This document shows positions 8,733-18,907 of a DNA stretch of 64,000 nucleotides, piece after piece. How positions within the stretch are numbered: the first letter of the stretch is position 1; every line of letters begins with the position of its first letter. The stretch covers positions 141,911-205,910 of the forward strand of contig NZ_JAHBGC010000038.1 in the NCBI RefSeq assembly GCF_018390645.1, read 5' to 3'. Source of the stretch: Ancylobacter dichloromethanicus. GTDB taxonomy: Bacteria; Pseudomonadota; Alphaproteobacteria; Rhizobiales; Xanthobacteraceae. The notes below the pieces were generated by a model that worked only from the letters and a program-made list of their open reading frames with translations, searched no databases and had not been told where the DNA came from. The position numbers were made by a program, and so were the translations under genes.

Positions 8733-9992
8733 TCAGCGGCCCAGATGCGCGCTCATCCGGCCGACGTACCAGTTGCAGAACTTGTCCACGAGCATCTCGG
8801 TGTGCGGCGAGTAGGGGCCAGGCTCGTAGGCCGGGCTGCGGGCGCCTTCCTGGCAATAGCTGACCAGCGTCGAATCCTGGTCGTTGGTGGCGTCCCACAC
8901 GCCGACGAGGTTTTCGAGGTCGTAGTCGACCCCCTCGACCGCATCCTTGTGCACCAGCCATTTGGTGCGCAGCAGCGAGCGCTCGGCGTCGAGCGGCAGC
9001 ACCGAGAACACCACCGCGTGGTCGGACATGAAGTGGTGCCAGGAATTGGGCTGGGTCCAGAAATGCAGCGCGCCGTGGCGGGGATCGTTGATCTTGCCAA
9101 GCAGCTTCCGGCACGCCGCCCTGGTGTCGTTGGTGTGGCTCTCGCCGTCGCCCGCCAGCGGCAGGCGCTCGGTGCGGAAGCCGGTCGCCATGTCGTCGAG
9201 GTGCTCCATCATGGTGGAGGGAAAGCCGCAGCTCTCCCATTCGCGATGGCTCGACTTCAGCAGCTTGTCATATTCCTCGGCCTCCTTGCGCTCATGCTCG
9301 TCGAGTTCCTCGGGGGCGAAGCCGAAGCCATAGGCGAACAACGGCACGGTGAGCTCGGGATGGTTGCCCGCGCAGTGATAACACTCGCGGTTGTTCTCCA
9401 TGGTGAGCTTCCAGTTGCCCGGCTCGATGATGTCCTTCTCGAAGGCGACCTTGGCGTTCTTCAGGTCGTGCGGGGCGAGATAGGGCGCCATCTTGGCGGC
9501 CATGACGTCGAAATCGGCCGGCGGGTCGTCGGACAGGCAGATGAAGATGAGCCCTTCCAGCGAGCGCACATGCACCGGCTTGAGGCCGTGGCAGGAGGGG
9601 TCGAAATTCTCGCCCATATGCGAGGCGGCGAGCAGCTTGCCGTCGAGGCCGTAGGTCCAGGAATGGTAGCGGCAGACGAGGTTGCCGACCGTGGTCTTGT
9701 AGTCGTGCACGATCGGCGCGCCGCGATGGCGGCACACATTGTGGAAGGCGCGGACCTCGTTGTCGTCGTCGCGCACCAGGACGATCTTGGCCTTGCCGAT
9801 ATCGAGCGCCATTGCGTCGCCCGGCTCGGGAATGTCGGGGTCGACGCCGACGAAGATCCAGTGATGGCCGAAGATGACGTCCATGTCCGCCTCGAAGATC
9901 TCGGGGCTGATGTAGAACGGCGCTTCAAGGCTGTAGCCCGGCTTTCGGCGGCGCAGCAGCGCCTTCAGCGGGGTGGAGGTCGCGTCCAGCAT
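8733..9992 (-). CDS. gbcA: Glycine betaine monooxygenase oxygenase component GbcA (Rieske)
   Basis: This 419-residue Rieske non-heme iron oxygenase has the 2Fe-2S ligands Cys-87/His-89 (VCRHRGAP) and Cys-107/His-110 (VCRYHSWTYG). The mononuclear iron site lies in NNRECYHCAGNHPEL, with His-206 and His-211. Length and motifs match GbcA, which demethylates glycine betaine to dimethylglycine with GbcB. The 5' region on the minus strand contains repeated GGANNCGACA elements (10077-10107), also found upstream of soxB, that look like AraC-family activator sites. Choline or carnitine oxygenases are the main alternatives, but the dgc/sox neighbourhood argues for betaine. Confidence 0.9.
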   Translation of the reverse strand: MLDATSTPLKALLRRRKPGYSLEAPFYISPEIFEADMDVIFGHHWIFVGVDPDIPEPGDAMALDIGKAKIVLVRDDDNEVRAFHNVCRHRGAPIVHDYKTTVGNLVCRYHSWTYGLDGKLLAASHMGENFDPSCHGLKPVHVRSLEGLIFICLSDDPPADFDVMAAKMAPYLAPHDLKNAKVAFEKDIIEPGNWKLTMENNRECYHCAGNHPELTVPLFAYGFGFAPEELDEHERKEAEEYDKLLKSSHREWESCGFPSTMMEHLDDMATGFRTERLPLAGDGESHTNDTRAACRKLLGKINDPRHGALHFWTQPNSWHHFMSDHAVVFSVLPLDAERSLLRTKWLVHKDAVEGVDYDLENLVGVWDATNDQDSTLVSYCQEGARSPAYEPGPYSPHTEMLVDKFCNWYVGRMSAHLGR

Positions 9993-10076
9993 CGTCTGTT
10001 CTCCCTCGCGCGGGTCCCGGGCCCGCTTGTCGCGTCATCTGGAATTGTTCGACGGAAGCGCGACGGCGACTTCTCT

Positions 10077-10107
10077 GGAAACGACAGACAATTCTCTGGA
10101 CGCGACA
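10077..10107. promoter_or_regulatory. Direct-repeat activator site upstream of gbcA
   Basis: TTCTCTGGAAACGACA (10071-10086) and TTCTCTGGACGCGACA (10092-10107) are direct repeats offset by 21 bases, two helical turns. They lie 80-115 bases upstream of the gbcA start. The shared core GGANNCGACA occurs twice more upstream of soxB. Tandem direct repeats with this offset are typical of AraC-family binding. The link to either nearby AraC-type regulator is inference. Confidence 0.5.
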
Positions 10108-10186
10108 TTCCCCGCGACAGGGGAGCAAGGAAGGGGGACGGCACGCTCCCGCGCCGCCCCCCGGATCGTTCAGAGGGCCTTCACGC

Positions 10187-10981
10187 TCACATCGCCGGCA
10201 GGATGGCGATGTCGTGCACCTTGCCGGTGACGCCGGCGATCTTGCCCACGGCGGTGGCCTTGCCGGTGGCGAGGTCGACCGAATAGAGCGTGTCGCCGGC
10301 CATCAGCCAGCCCTCATGGGCGCCGCCCTCGGTGGTGACGATGTCGAAGGCGTAGGCATCCCCGGAGACGCCGAGCTTGCCGACCGAGTTGAGCACGCCG
10401 TCATTGGGCGGGGCCTGCTTGACGAGCGTGCCGGCGGCGGCGTCGATGTCGTAGAGCGCGGTCTCCTTGGCGCCCTTCATCGAATTGGTGTAGGCGCCGG
10501 CGACGATCTTCGACGCCTTGCCCTTGTGCATGTCGCCCTCGGCATATTTCAGCGCGCCGTCCGTGATCACCTTGCCGTCGTCGACATTGGCGCGAAGATT
10601 GGTGCCGTCGCTGCCCATCACCCGCAGCCGGTCGGCGACCGGGTTGAAGTCGACGGTCGCCATGGAGCCGGCCGGCAGCATGGTGCCGAGGGTGGACTTT
10701 TTCATCGCCTTGCCGCTGGCGGTGTCGATGGTGACGACGGTGCCGTCCTCGAACAGGCCATAGAGCCTGCCGTCGGCGGGGCGCACGTCGATGCCGACGA
10801 GGCGGCCCTCGCCGGCGACCGTCATCGGCGTGCCGACCTTGGCGGCCTTGATATCGACGACGGCGATCCTGTTGCCGTCGAGCAGGGCGGCGACGGACTG
10901 GGCCTGCGCGCCGCCGGCGGCGAGGGCGAGGCCGGTGAAGGTGAACGCGCTGAAGGTGAGGGCGATCATCGAGCTTTTCAT
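10187..10981 (-). CDS. Secreted DUF4394 (beta-propeller-like) protein
   Basis: The 264-residue protein begins MKSSMIALTFSAF and has a clear signal peptide ending near AAGGAQAQS (residue 28). The body has repeated beta-strand units such as LLDGNRIAVVDI, LYGLFEDGTVVTID and DTLYSVDLATGKA, matching DUF4394. These are exported proteins often found beside SigK-type sigma factors. The start was moved to the ATG at 10981, because the longer reading runs through the intergenic region. The gene is divergent from the ECF sigma gene and shares a 165-base spacer with matching candidate promoters, so it is probably a target of that sigma factor. Confidence 0.8.
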   Translation of the reverse strand: MKSSMIALTFSAFTFTGLALAAGGAQAQSVAALLDGNRIAVVDIKAAKVGTPMTVAGEGRLVGIDVRPADGRLYGLFEDGTVVTIDTASGKAMKKSTLGTMLPAGSMATVDFNPVADRLRVMGSDGTNLRANVDDGKVITDGALKYAEGDMHKGKASKIVAGAYTNSMKGAKETALYDIDAAAGTLVKQAPPNDGVLNSVGKLGVSGDAYAFDIVTTEGGAHEGWLMAGDTLYSVDLATGKATAVGKIAGVTGKVHDIAILPAM

Positions 10982-11029
10982 GTGGCGAACTCCGTTTCGC
11001 GCCGAACCCGTGTCGGCTGGGACGGAGCG

Positions 11030-11057
11030 GCTACACGCGGGATCGCCCGGCGGATGC
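11030..11057 (-). promoter_or_regulatory. Candidate ECF (SigK-type) promoter for the DUF4394 gene
   Basis: Read on the minus strand, GCATCC is followed after 14 bases by CGTGTA, or after 16 bases by TGTAGC. The -35 hexamer is identical to the one on the opposite strand upstream of the sigma gene. Confidence 0.35.
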
Positions 11058-11086
11058 AGCGAGGGGCGAAAAAATCTCTTCACATT

Positions 11087-11114
11087 GCATCCGAAACCGA
11101 TGCCGGGGCGTATG
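11087..11114 (+). promoter_or_regulatory. Candidate ECF (SigK-type) autoregulatory promoter
   Basis: GCATCC (11087-11092), a 16-base spacer and CGTATG (11109-11114) lie 33 bases before the sigma factor start. The CATCC-N16-CG pattern resembles promoters known for SigK-group ECF factors, which suggests autoregulation. Confidence 0.45.
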
Positions 11115-11146
11115 AGTATCAAGCCTTACTTTGCGGGAGCCGCCCG

Positions 11147-11716
11147 ATGACGACCCTGCTTCACACCGCCGATGGGGCGGCCGATGACGAACTCGCCGAG
11201 GCGCTGCGCGGCTGCGCCCGCGGGGAGCGGGCCGGGCTGCACCGGCTCTATGAGCGGCTGGCGCCGAAGATGACCGGCGTCGCGCTGCGCATGCTGCGCC
11301 GCCGCGACCTCGCCGACGAGGTGGTGCACGACACCTTCCTGCGCATCTGGGAGAAGGCGGGCAGTTTCGACGCGGCGCGCGGCAAGCCCTCCTCCTGGGT
11401 GTTCGCCATCCTGCGCAACACGGCGCTTAACGTGCTGCGCGGCGAGAAGCGCACCGAGCTGGTCGACAGTTTCGAGGCGATCGAGCCCGCCACCGAGGAG
11501 GCCGACGCCGAGACGCTGGTGCTGGCGCTGTCCGAATCCAGCGCGCTGCGGCGCTGCCTCGACCGGCTGGAGCCGCAGCGGCGCCGGGCGATCCTGCTGG
11601 CCTATATGCGCGGGCTCACCCATGGCGAGCTGGCCGGGCGGCTGGGCGTGCCGCTCGGCACCGCCAAGGCATGGATAAGGCGCAGCCTGCTCACCCTGCG
11701 GGAGTGCATGACATGA
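11147..11716 (+). CDS. ECF RNA polymerase sigma factor, SigK group
   Basis: The protein has 189 residues. Sigma region 2 spans about 25-95, with LHRLYERLAPKMTGVALRML, DLADEVVHDTFLRIWEKA and SSWVFAILRNTALNVLR. Sigma region 4 spans about 130-185, with LEPQRRRAILLAYMRGLTHGELAGRLGVPLGTAKAWIRR. This is the two-domain ECF layout. The ATG at 11147 removes an implausible upstream extension. The stop codon overlaps the start of the following anti-sigma gene (ATGA), showing translational coupling. It probably controls itself and the divergent DUF4394 gene. The stimulus is unknown. Confidence 0.88.
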   Translation: MTTLLHTADGAADDELAEALRGCARGERAGLHRLYERLAPKMTGVALRMLRRRDLADEVVHDTFLRIWEKAGSFDAARGKPSSWVFAILRNTALNVLRGEKRTELVDSFEAIEPATEEADAETLVLALSESSALRRCLDRLEPQRRRAILLAYMRGLTHGELAGRLGVPLGTAKAWIRRSLLTLRECMT

Positions 11717-12438
11717 GCGCCGACGAGCGCGACCGGCTGGCCAGCGAATATGTGCTCGGCCTGCTCGACCCCGAAGAGATGCGGCGCTGCGAGGAGCGGC
11801 TGGCGCGCGACGCCGGGCTCGTCGTTCAGGTCGATCTGTGGCGGGTGCGGCTGGCCGAACTCGACGCCACCGCCGTGCCGGTGACGCCCGACCCGGCGCT
11901 GTGGCCGCGCATCGAGGCGGCACTCGCAAAGCCGGCGGCGCGGGCGGCTTCCCCCGTGCCGGCGCGCGCGGCGCGCTTCACGCATTGGTGGGGCAGCCTC
12001 GGGCTGTGGCGCGGCTATGGGCTCGCGGCCTCCGCCGCGCTGCTGCTGCTCGCCCTCGGCACCGCCCATCTCGCCCGGCAGGCGGCGCAGGCGCCGGTGC
12101 TGGTGGCGGTGCTGCTCTCCGACCAGAACCGGCCGGCGGCGGTGGTCAACGCCTTTCGCGACGGCCGCACCGAGCTTCTGGCGCTGAGCGCGCTCAGGGC
12201 GCCGGAGGGCAAGTCGCTGCAGGTGTGGACGCTGTGGGACCGTGCGCGCGGTCCGGTCTCGGTCGGCCTCCTGGAGGCGATGCGCAATGTGGAGCTGAGC
12301 GTCGAGGGCCTGCCGCGCCCGGCGGCGGAACAGCTCTACGAGGTGACGCTGGAGCCGGCCGGCGGCTCCCCCACGGGGCGCCCGACCGGGCCGATCCTGA
12401 TGAAGGGCAATGCGAGCCCGACCGAGGCGGGCATCTGA
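11713..12438 (+). CDS. Anti-sigma factor, RskA family
   Basis: The 241-residue product has an N-terminal cytoplasmic zinc-finger-like/anti-sigma segment (LASEYVLGLLDPEEMRRCEERL), which is standard for the RskA family. One transmembrane helix lies near 101-121, followed by a periplasmic RskA C-terminal domain with TELLALSALRAPEGKSLQVW. It overlaps the sigma gene by four bases. It should hold the ECF factor at the membrane until a signal triggers release. Its 3' end lies 20 bases from the convergent AraC-type regulator gene. Confidence 0.85.
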   Translation: MSADERDRLASEYVLGLLDPEEMRRCEERLARDAGLVVQVDLWRVRLAELDATAVPVTPDPALWPRIEAALAKPAARAASPVPARAARFTHWWGSLGLWRGYGLAASAALLLLALGTAHLARQAAQAPVLVAVLLSDQNRPAAVVNAFRDGRTELLALSALRAPEGKSLQVWTLWDRARGPVSVGLLEAMRNVELSVEGLPRPAAEQLYEVTLEPAGGSPTGRPTGPILMKGNASPTEAGI

Positions 12439-12457
12439 AGGCGTCGCGGCGCCGGGC

Positions 12458-13516
12458 TCAGTCGAACAGCCGCTGCCCGGCCACGCTCTGCGCCGGTGGC
12501 CCCGGGGTGCGGGCGCGGGCGTCGGAGGGGGTGAAGCCGTGCTGCGCCTTGAACTGGCGGGAGAAGTGGGCGCAGTCGGAAAAGCCGGCCTCCAGCGCGA
12601 TATCGGTGACCGAGCGGCCGGTGGTGTCGAGCAGGAAGCGGGCATAGCGCAGCCGCAGCCGGCGGTAGAACTCTGCCGGGCGCTGGCCCATCACGGTCTG
12701 GAACAGGCGCTCTAGTTGGCGGGTGGAAAGCTGCAGCCGGCGGGAAATGTCGGCGATCGGCAGCGGGTCGGCGAGGTGCTGCTCCATCATCAGCAGCGCC
12801 CGGCGCACGCGGTCGTCGGCCACGAGATCGGCGATCGGCGGGTGCGGCTGGGATTCGGTGCCCGGCCGCTGGCGGTCCAGCAGCAGCACATGCCGGCTCT
12901 TCTGGGCGATGGAGCGGCCGAGGAACTTCTCTACCAGCGCGGTGGCGAGGTCCGCCGCGCCGCCGCCGCCGGCGCAGGTGATGCGGTCGCCGTCGATGAC
13001 ATAGAGCCGGTCCGCCACCGGGGTGTGGTGGGGGAACTCCTCCATGAAGTCCTGATAATGGTACCAGGAGACGCAGCAGCGCCGGCCGGTCATCAGCCCG
13101 GCGCGGGCGAGGACGAAGCTGCCGGTGCACACGCCGACCAGCGGCACGCCGGCGCGGGCGGCGCGCCTGAGATAGGCGATGCTTTCCTCGTCGAGCTGCT
13201 GGCCGCCATGCAGCAGGCCGCCGACGACGACGATATAGGCGAAATTAGCCGGGTCGGTGAACGGGCCGGAGGGCGCGACGGTGATGCCGCAGCTCGCCCG
13301 GATCGGCTCGGGGCGCGACGACATCACCTGCCAGCGGGCGAGGATCGGGCGCGAGCGGTCGCCATCGTCGGCGGCGAGGCGAAGCTGGTCGACGATCAGC
13401 GAGAAGGCCGACAGGGTGAAGTTGTCGGCGAGGATGAATCCGACATTCAGCGCGGGCGCCGCCACCGCTTTCGGCGGGTTGGACAGTCCGGGGGAGATGG
13501 GTCGCTGATGGTTCAT
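12458..13516 (-). CDS. GlxA-type transcriptional regulator (DJ-1/PfpI domain + AraC HTH), second copy
   Basis: The product has 352 residues when started at MNHQRPISPGL. An N-terminal DJ-1/PfpI-like domain spans about 25-205 with GVCTGSFVLARAGLMTG. A C-terminal AraC double HTH spans about 235-330 with IADISRRLQLSTRQLERLFQTVMGQRP and DIALEAGFSDCAHFSRQFKAQHG. It is the last gene after soxBDAG and sdaA on the same strand, 82 bases past sdaA, so it may be co-expressed with them. Regulators of this build control betaine, dimethylglycine, carnitine and sarcosine genes. It is clearly a divergent paralogue of the regulator at 5344-6321, which suggests the two sense different methylated amines. Confidence 0.82.
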   Translation of the reverse strand: MNHQRPISPGLSNPPKAVAAPALNVGFILADNFTLSAFSLIVDQLRLAADDGDRSRPILARWQVMSSRPEPIRASCGITVAPSGPFTDPANFAYIVVVGGLLHGGQQLDEESIAYLRRAARAGVPLVGVCTGSFVLARAGLMTGRRCCVSWYHYQDFMEEFPHHTPVADRLYVIDGDRITCAGGGGAADLATALVEKFLGRSIAQKSRHVLLLDRQRPGTESQPHPPIADLVADDRVRRALLMMEQHLADPLPIADISRRLQLSTRQLERLFQTVMGQRPAEFYRRLRLRYARFLLDTTGRSVTDIALEAGFSDCAHFSRQFKAQHGFTPSDARARTPGPPAQSVAGQRLFD

Positions 13517-13598
13517 GGCCTGCTCCTGGGGGCAGCATAGCAAATTTGCCGCCCCAGGTAGCAAGGACAATGCCGTTTCGCCGTCGCCCCGCATGCGG

Positions 13599-14963
<1,365 letters not shown>

Positions 14964-15007
14964 GGACGCCTAACCCGGTGGGACGACAAAGCGGCAGGGT
15001 CTTTCCT

Positions 15008-15121
15008 GGGTCCCGGCCCGGCGCTGCACGTCGTGCCGCTTGGCCGCGATACCGGGTCGGTCAGGTCGTCTTCCGTGTCCCGGCCCAGCGGAGGCGCAGC
15101 CGGAGCGCCACGCCGGGACCC
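15008..15121. repeat. Palindromic element between soxG and sdaA
   Basis: GGGTCCCGG (15008-15016) and CCGGGACCC (15113-15121) are inverted copies that bracket a GC-rich segment containing GTCCCGGCCC. The element occupies most of the 192-base soxG-sdaA spacer. It is a third palindrome type, distinct from the CTCTCCCCG and CATCCTGAGG families. Confidence 0.55.
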
Positions 15122-15155
15122 GGGGAAACTCTATCGCCGCCCCGCTCGCCGGCGG

Positions 15156-15740
15156 TCACGCCAGCTCGCGGCGGGCGTCTTCCAGCAATTCCCAGACATA
15201 GGGCGCGAAGGAGCGCCAGACATCGAGGTGGAACACGTCGGGAGCATGGCGCACGAGCACGATCTCCGCCTTGTGAAACAGGGTGCGGGTGCACATGCCG
15301 ACCGGGAACGCGCCCAAGGACAGGTCCAGCGGGTTGCCCTGGTTCAGCACGAAGGCGGCCTTTTCGCCCGCCACCTCGATGCCGACGCTGCGGGCGGAGA
15401 CATCGACGAGCGAATGCGGCAGGCCTGATGTGGCGGCCTCAATGGCGGCGAAGAGCGGGGCGGGCTCGGCGTCGGGGACCAGCAGCAGCCACTCATCCGG
15501 GCCGAGCCAGAAGGCGAAGCGGCCATTGGCGGCGTTGAAGCGGCACGCCTCGCGCGGCAGGGCGACGCCGAAGGCCTCGCCGGCCGGGCCGATCGCCGCC
15601 TCGCGGCCGCGGAAGGCGAGGCGGGCGGCGTCACCCAGCGCGGCAAGTCGCGCCGCTGCGATGTCGCGCGAGACGGCGGCAAGCGCTGTGAGCGGGTTGG
15701 CGGCGGCGAGGGGCGTGATCACGGACGGGCTCTCAACCAT
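15156..15740 (-). CDS. soxG: Sarcosine oxidase gamma subunit
   Basis: The 194-residue protein has the usual SoxG features: an N-terminal NPLTALAAVS region, FAFWLGPDEWLLLVPD, SLVDVSARSVGIEVAG and LDVWRSFAPYVWELLEDA near the end. SoxG is a structural subunit of heterotetrameric sarcosine oxidase. Its start codon lies inside the 3' end of soxA (8-base overlap), which couples translation of the two and supports the chosen start. Confidence 0.9.
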   Translation of the reverse strand: MVESPSVITPLAAANPLTALAAVSRDIAAARLAALGDAARLAFRGREAAIGPAGEAFGVALPREACRFNAANGRFAFWLGPDEWLLLVPDAEPAPLFAAIEAATSGLPHSLVDVSARSVGIEVAGEKAAFVLNQGNPLDLSLGAFPVGMCTRTLFHKAEIVLVRHAPDVFHLDVWRSFAPYVWELLEDARRELA

Positions 15741-18700
15741 TGAGGCGTTCCCCCTTGGGATCGTAGAATATCGGCTCGACCACCTCGACCTCGATGGCGT
15801 GGGCCGGCATCGGCACCATCAGCTTCTGACCGATGCGGGCGCGCCCGCCCTTCACCATGGCCAGCGCGATGGAGCGGCCGAGAACGGCGCTGTGATAGGA
15901 CGAGGTAACGAAGCCGAGCATCGGCACCGGGACCGGCACCGAGGGATCGGCGACGATCTGCGCGCCCTCCTCCAGCACGACCTGGGGGTCGGTGGTCTTC
16001 AGTCCGACCAGCTGGCGGCGGTCCGGCGCCGACATGGATTCGCGGATGAGCGAGCGCTTGCCGACGAAGTCCTTCTTCGCCTTGCCGACCGCCCAGCCGA
16101 GATTGGCGTCGTCGGGCGTCGCGGTGCCGTCGGTTTCCTGGCCGACGATGATGTAGCCCTTCTCGGCGCGCAGCACGTGCATGGTCTCGGTGCCGTAGGG
16201 CGTGATGCCGAAGCGCTCGCCCGCCGCGTAGACCGCTTCCCACACCGCGCGGCCATAGGCGGAGGGCACGTTGATCTCGAAGCCGAGCTCGCCGGTGAAG
16301 GACACGCTGAACAGCCGCGTGGGCACGCCGCAGATGCGCCCCTCGCGCACGCTCATATGCGGGAAGGCTTCCCTGGAGAGGTCGATGCCCTCGATCAGCG
16401 GGGCGATCACCTCGCGGGCCTTGGGCCCCTGCACGGCGATGACCGACCATTGCTCGGTGGTGGAGGTGAGCCACACATCGAGGTCCGGCCATTCGGTCTG
16501 GAGATAGTCCTCCATGTGAGCGAGCACGCGCGGGGCGCCGCCGGTGGTGGTGGTGACGTGGAAGCGGTCCGCCGCCATGCGCCCGACGACGCCGTCATCC
16601 ATCACGAAGCCGTCCTCGCGCAGCATGACGCCATAGCGCAGCCGGCCGGGCTCCAGCTTGGCCCAGGCATTGGTGTACATGCGGTTCATGAACTCGGCGG
16701 CGTCCGGCCCGACGATCTCGATCTTGCCGAGGGTGGAGGCGTCGAACAGGCCGACTGAGGCGCGCACCGCCTTGCACTCGCGGGCGACGGCGGCGTGCAT
16801 ATCTTCACCCGCACGCGGGAAATAATGCGCCCGCTTCCAGTTGCCGACATCCTCGAAGGCGGCGCCCTGTTCGGCGGCCCAGCCGTGGATGGCGGTGTTG
16901 CGGACGGGGTCGAACACGTCGCCGCGCGCCGCCCCGGCGAAGAGGCCGAAGGTGGTGGGGGTGAAGGGCGGGCGGAAGGTGGTGAGCCCGATCTGCGGCA
17001 CCGGGGTGTCGAGCGCCTCGGACACGATGCCGAGGGTGTTCATGTTCGAGGTCTTGCCCTGGTCGGTCGCCATGCCGGTGGTGGTGTAGCGCTTCACATG
17101 CTCGATCGAGCGCATGCCCTCGCGGGTCGCGAGCAGGATATCCTTGGAGGTGACGTCGTTCTGCCAGTCGACAAAGGCCTTGGCCAGCGCCGGGTTGCGC
17201 CCGTGCGGGGTGGCGCCGATGAAGCCGGCGGTGCCGAGATCCTCGGCACTGGCGGGGAAGGCGCGCGAGGACACGGCGGGGGCGGGCGTGGCGCCGCGCG
17301 CGGGGGACGCGTAGTCACGGGAGGCGATCGCGGCTGCCTCGCCCTGGGCGTAGCCGTCCTCCAGCACGCGCTGCAGGCCATATATGCCCCGGCAGGCGCC
17401 GGCGGAGCGCTCGCGCTCGACCGAGGTGCCGGGGAGGTAGGCGCCGGCCGCGCCGTCCCAGACCAGCTTGCCGCGCGACTGCGAGAACAGGTGCACGCTC
17501 GGCGTGAAGCCACCGGACATCAGCACGGTGTCGCAGGGAACCGTCTCGGTGGGGCCTACCTCGCCGCCCTTCGCCTTGGCGAGGAGGGCGGAGGCGACGC
17601 GCAGCCGGCCCCTGGTGCCGACCACGACGGTGGAGGGGCGCACGTCGATGCCGGCGGCCAGCGCGCGGGCGGGGAGTTCGCCTGACACCTCAGTGCGCAG
17701 ATCGGCGATGGCGGCGATGGTGATGCCGGCCGCCTTGAGGTCCAGCGCGGCGCGGTAGCCGGCATCGCAGGCGGTGAAGATCACCGCGCGCTCGCTCACC
17801 CTGGCGCCGTAGCGATTGGCGTAGGTGCGGGCGGAATCGGCCAGCAGCACGCCCGGCCGGTCATTGTCGGGGAACACCAGCGGGCGCTCCAGCGCCCCGG
17901 CGGCGATCACCACTTCCTTCGCCCGCACCTGCCACATGCGCTCGCGCGGCAGGCCGGCGGCGGGGGCGGCGAGGTGATCGGTGACGCGCTCGGCCAGCGC
18001 GATGAGGTTGTGCGGGTAATAGCCGAAGGCGGTGGTGCGCGGCAGCAGGGTGACGTTGTCGCGGCCTTTGAGGTTCGCCAGCGTGTCGGCGAGCCACTCG
18101 GTCGCCGGCCGGCCCTCGATGGTGGCCGAGACTTCCGACAGCAGCGAGCCGCCGAGTTCGGCCTGCTCGTCGCAGAGGATGACCGTCGCGCCGCTTTCGG
18201 CGGCGGCCAGCGCGGCGGCGAGGCCGGCCGGGCCAGCGCCGACGACCAGCACGTCGCAATGGGCGTGGTTCTGGGTGTAGCGGTCCGGGTCCGGCAGCGT
18301 GGGGGCGACGCCAAGGCCCGCCATGGCGCGGATCTTCGGCTCGTAGAAGCGCTTCCACGCCCCCGCCGGCCACATGAAGGTCTTGTAGTAGAAGCCCGAG
18401 GGCAGGAAGGGCGAGGCGAGGTCGTTGACCGCGCCGGCGTCGAAGGCGAGCGAGGGCCAGCGGTTCTGGCTCGACGCCTTCAGCCCCTCATGGATCTCCA
18501 CCTGGGTGGCGCGCAGGTTCGGCGCGGCGCGGGCAGCATCGCGGAAGACGTTGACCAGCGCGTTCGGCTCGTCCGAGCCGGCGGAGAGGAAGCCGCGCGG
18601 GCGGTGATACTTGAACGAGCGGCCGACGAGGTGGACGCCATTGGCGAGGAGCGCCGAGGCCAGCGTGTCGCCGGAAAAGCCCGAGAAGGTCTGGCCGTCG

Positions 18701-18768
18701 AAGCGGAAGGACAGCGGCGCGGCGCGGTCGATACGCCCGCCCGAGGCGGTACGGAAGCGGTTGGTCAT
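15733..18768 (-). CDS. soxA: Sarcosine oxidase alpha subunit
   Basis: The product is 1011 residues from MTNRFRTASGGR, the family length. It has an N-terminal 2Fe-2S-like fold domain without cluster ligands (about 15-100) and a Rossmann nucleotide-binding region with VVGAGPAGLAAA at 175-186. A C-terminal glycine-cleavage T-protein-like domain spans about 620-1005 (LEPGRLRYGVMLREDGFVMDD, FTGELGFEINVPS) and binds tetrahydrofolate. It oxidises sarcosine to glycine and yields methylene-THF with SoxB, SoxD and SoxG. The longer upstream reading is rejected because its 54 extra residues derive from the palindromic repeat at 18792-18892. Confidence 0.95.
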   Translation of the reverse strand: MTNRFRTASGGRIDRAAPLSFRFDGQTFSGFSGDTLASALLANGVHLVGRSFKYHRPRGFLSAGSDEPNALVNVFRDAARAAPNLRATQVEIHEGLKASSQNRWPSLAFDAGAVNDLASPFLPSGFYYKTFMWPAGAWKRFYEPKIRAMAGLGVAPTLPDPDRYTQNHAHCDVLVVGAGPAGLAAALAAAESGATVILCDEQAELGGSLLSEVSATIEGRPATEWLADTLANLKGRDNVTLLPRTTAFGYYPHNLIALAERVTDHLAAPAAGLPRERMWQVRAKEVVIAAGALERPLVFPDNDRPGVLLADSARTYANRYGARVSERAVIFTACDAGYRAALDLKAAGITIAAIADLRTEVSGELPARALAAGIDVRPSTVVVGTRGRLRVASALLAKAKGGEVGPTETVPCDTVLMSGGFTPSVHLFSQSRGKLVWDGAAGAYLPGTSVERERSAGACRGIYGLQRVLEDGYAQGEAAAIASRDYASPARGATPAPAVSSRAFPASAEDLGTAGFIGATPHGRNPALAKAFVDWQNDVTSKDILLATREGMRSIEHVKRYTTTGMATDQGKTSNMNTLGIVSEALDTPVPQIGLTTFRPPFTPTTFGLFAGAARGDVFDPVRNTAIHGWAAEQGAAFEDVGNWKRAHYFPRAGEDMHAAVARECKAVRASVGLFDASTLGKIEIVGPDAAEFMNRMYTNAWAKLEPGRLRYGVMLREDGFVMDDGVVGRMAADRFHVTTTTGGAPRVLAHMEDYLQTEWPDLDVWLTSTTEQWSVIAVQGPKAREVIAPLIEGIDLSREAFPHMSVREGRICGVPTRLFSVSFTGELGFEINVPSAYGRAVWEAVYAAGERFGITPYGTETMHVLRAEKGYIIVGQETDGTATPDDANLGWAVGKAKKDFVGKRSLIRESMSAPDRRQLVGLKTTDPQVVLEEGAQIVADPSVPVPVPMLGFVTSSYHSAVLGRSIALAMVKGGRARIGQKLMVPMPAHAIEVEVVEPIFYDPKGERLNG

Positions 18769-18791
18769 GTCGCGGACCCTCGGGCGGTGTC

Positions 18792-18892
18792 CACCTCTCC
18801 CCGGCGGGGAGAGGTCGGGGTGAGGGGGAAGGCGGCGGCAGCGAAGGGAAGGTCCCTCACCCCGGCCCTCTCCCCGACGGGGAGAGGGAGAA
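18792..18892. repeat. REP-like palindromic element between soxD and soxA
   Basis: Two inverted modules, CCTCTCCCCGGCGGGGAGAGG and CCCTCTCCCCGACGGGGAGAGGG-like cores with flanking GGGGTGAGGG/CCCTCACCCC, match the element at 2025-2158. It separates soxD from soxA by 139 bases inside the operon. Confidence 0.75.
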
Positions 18893-18907
18893 GAGGGCGG
18901 AGGCGGC

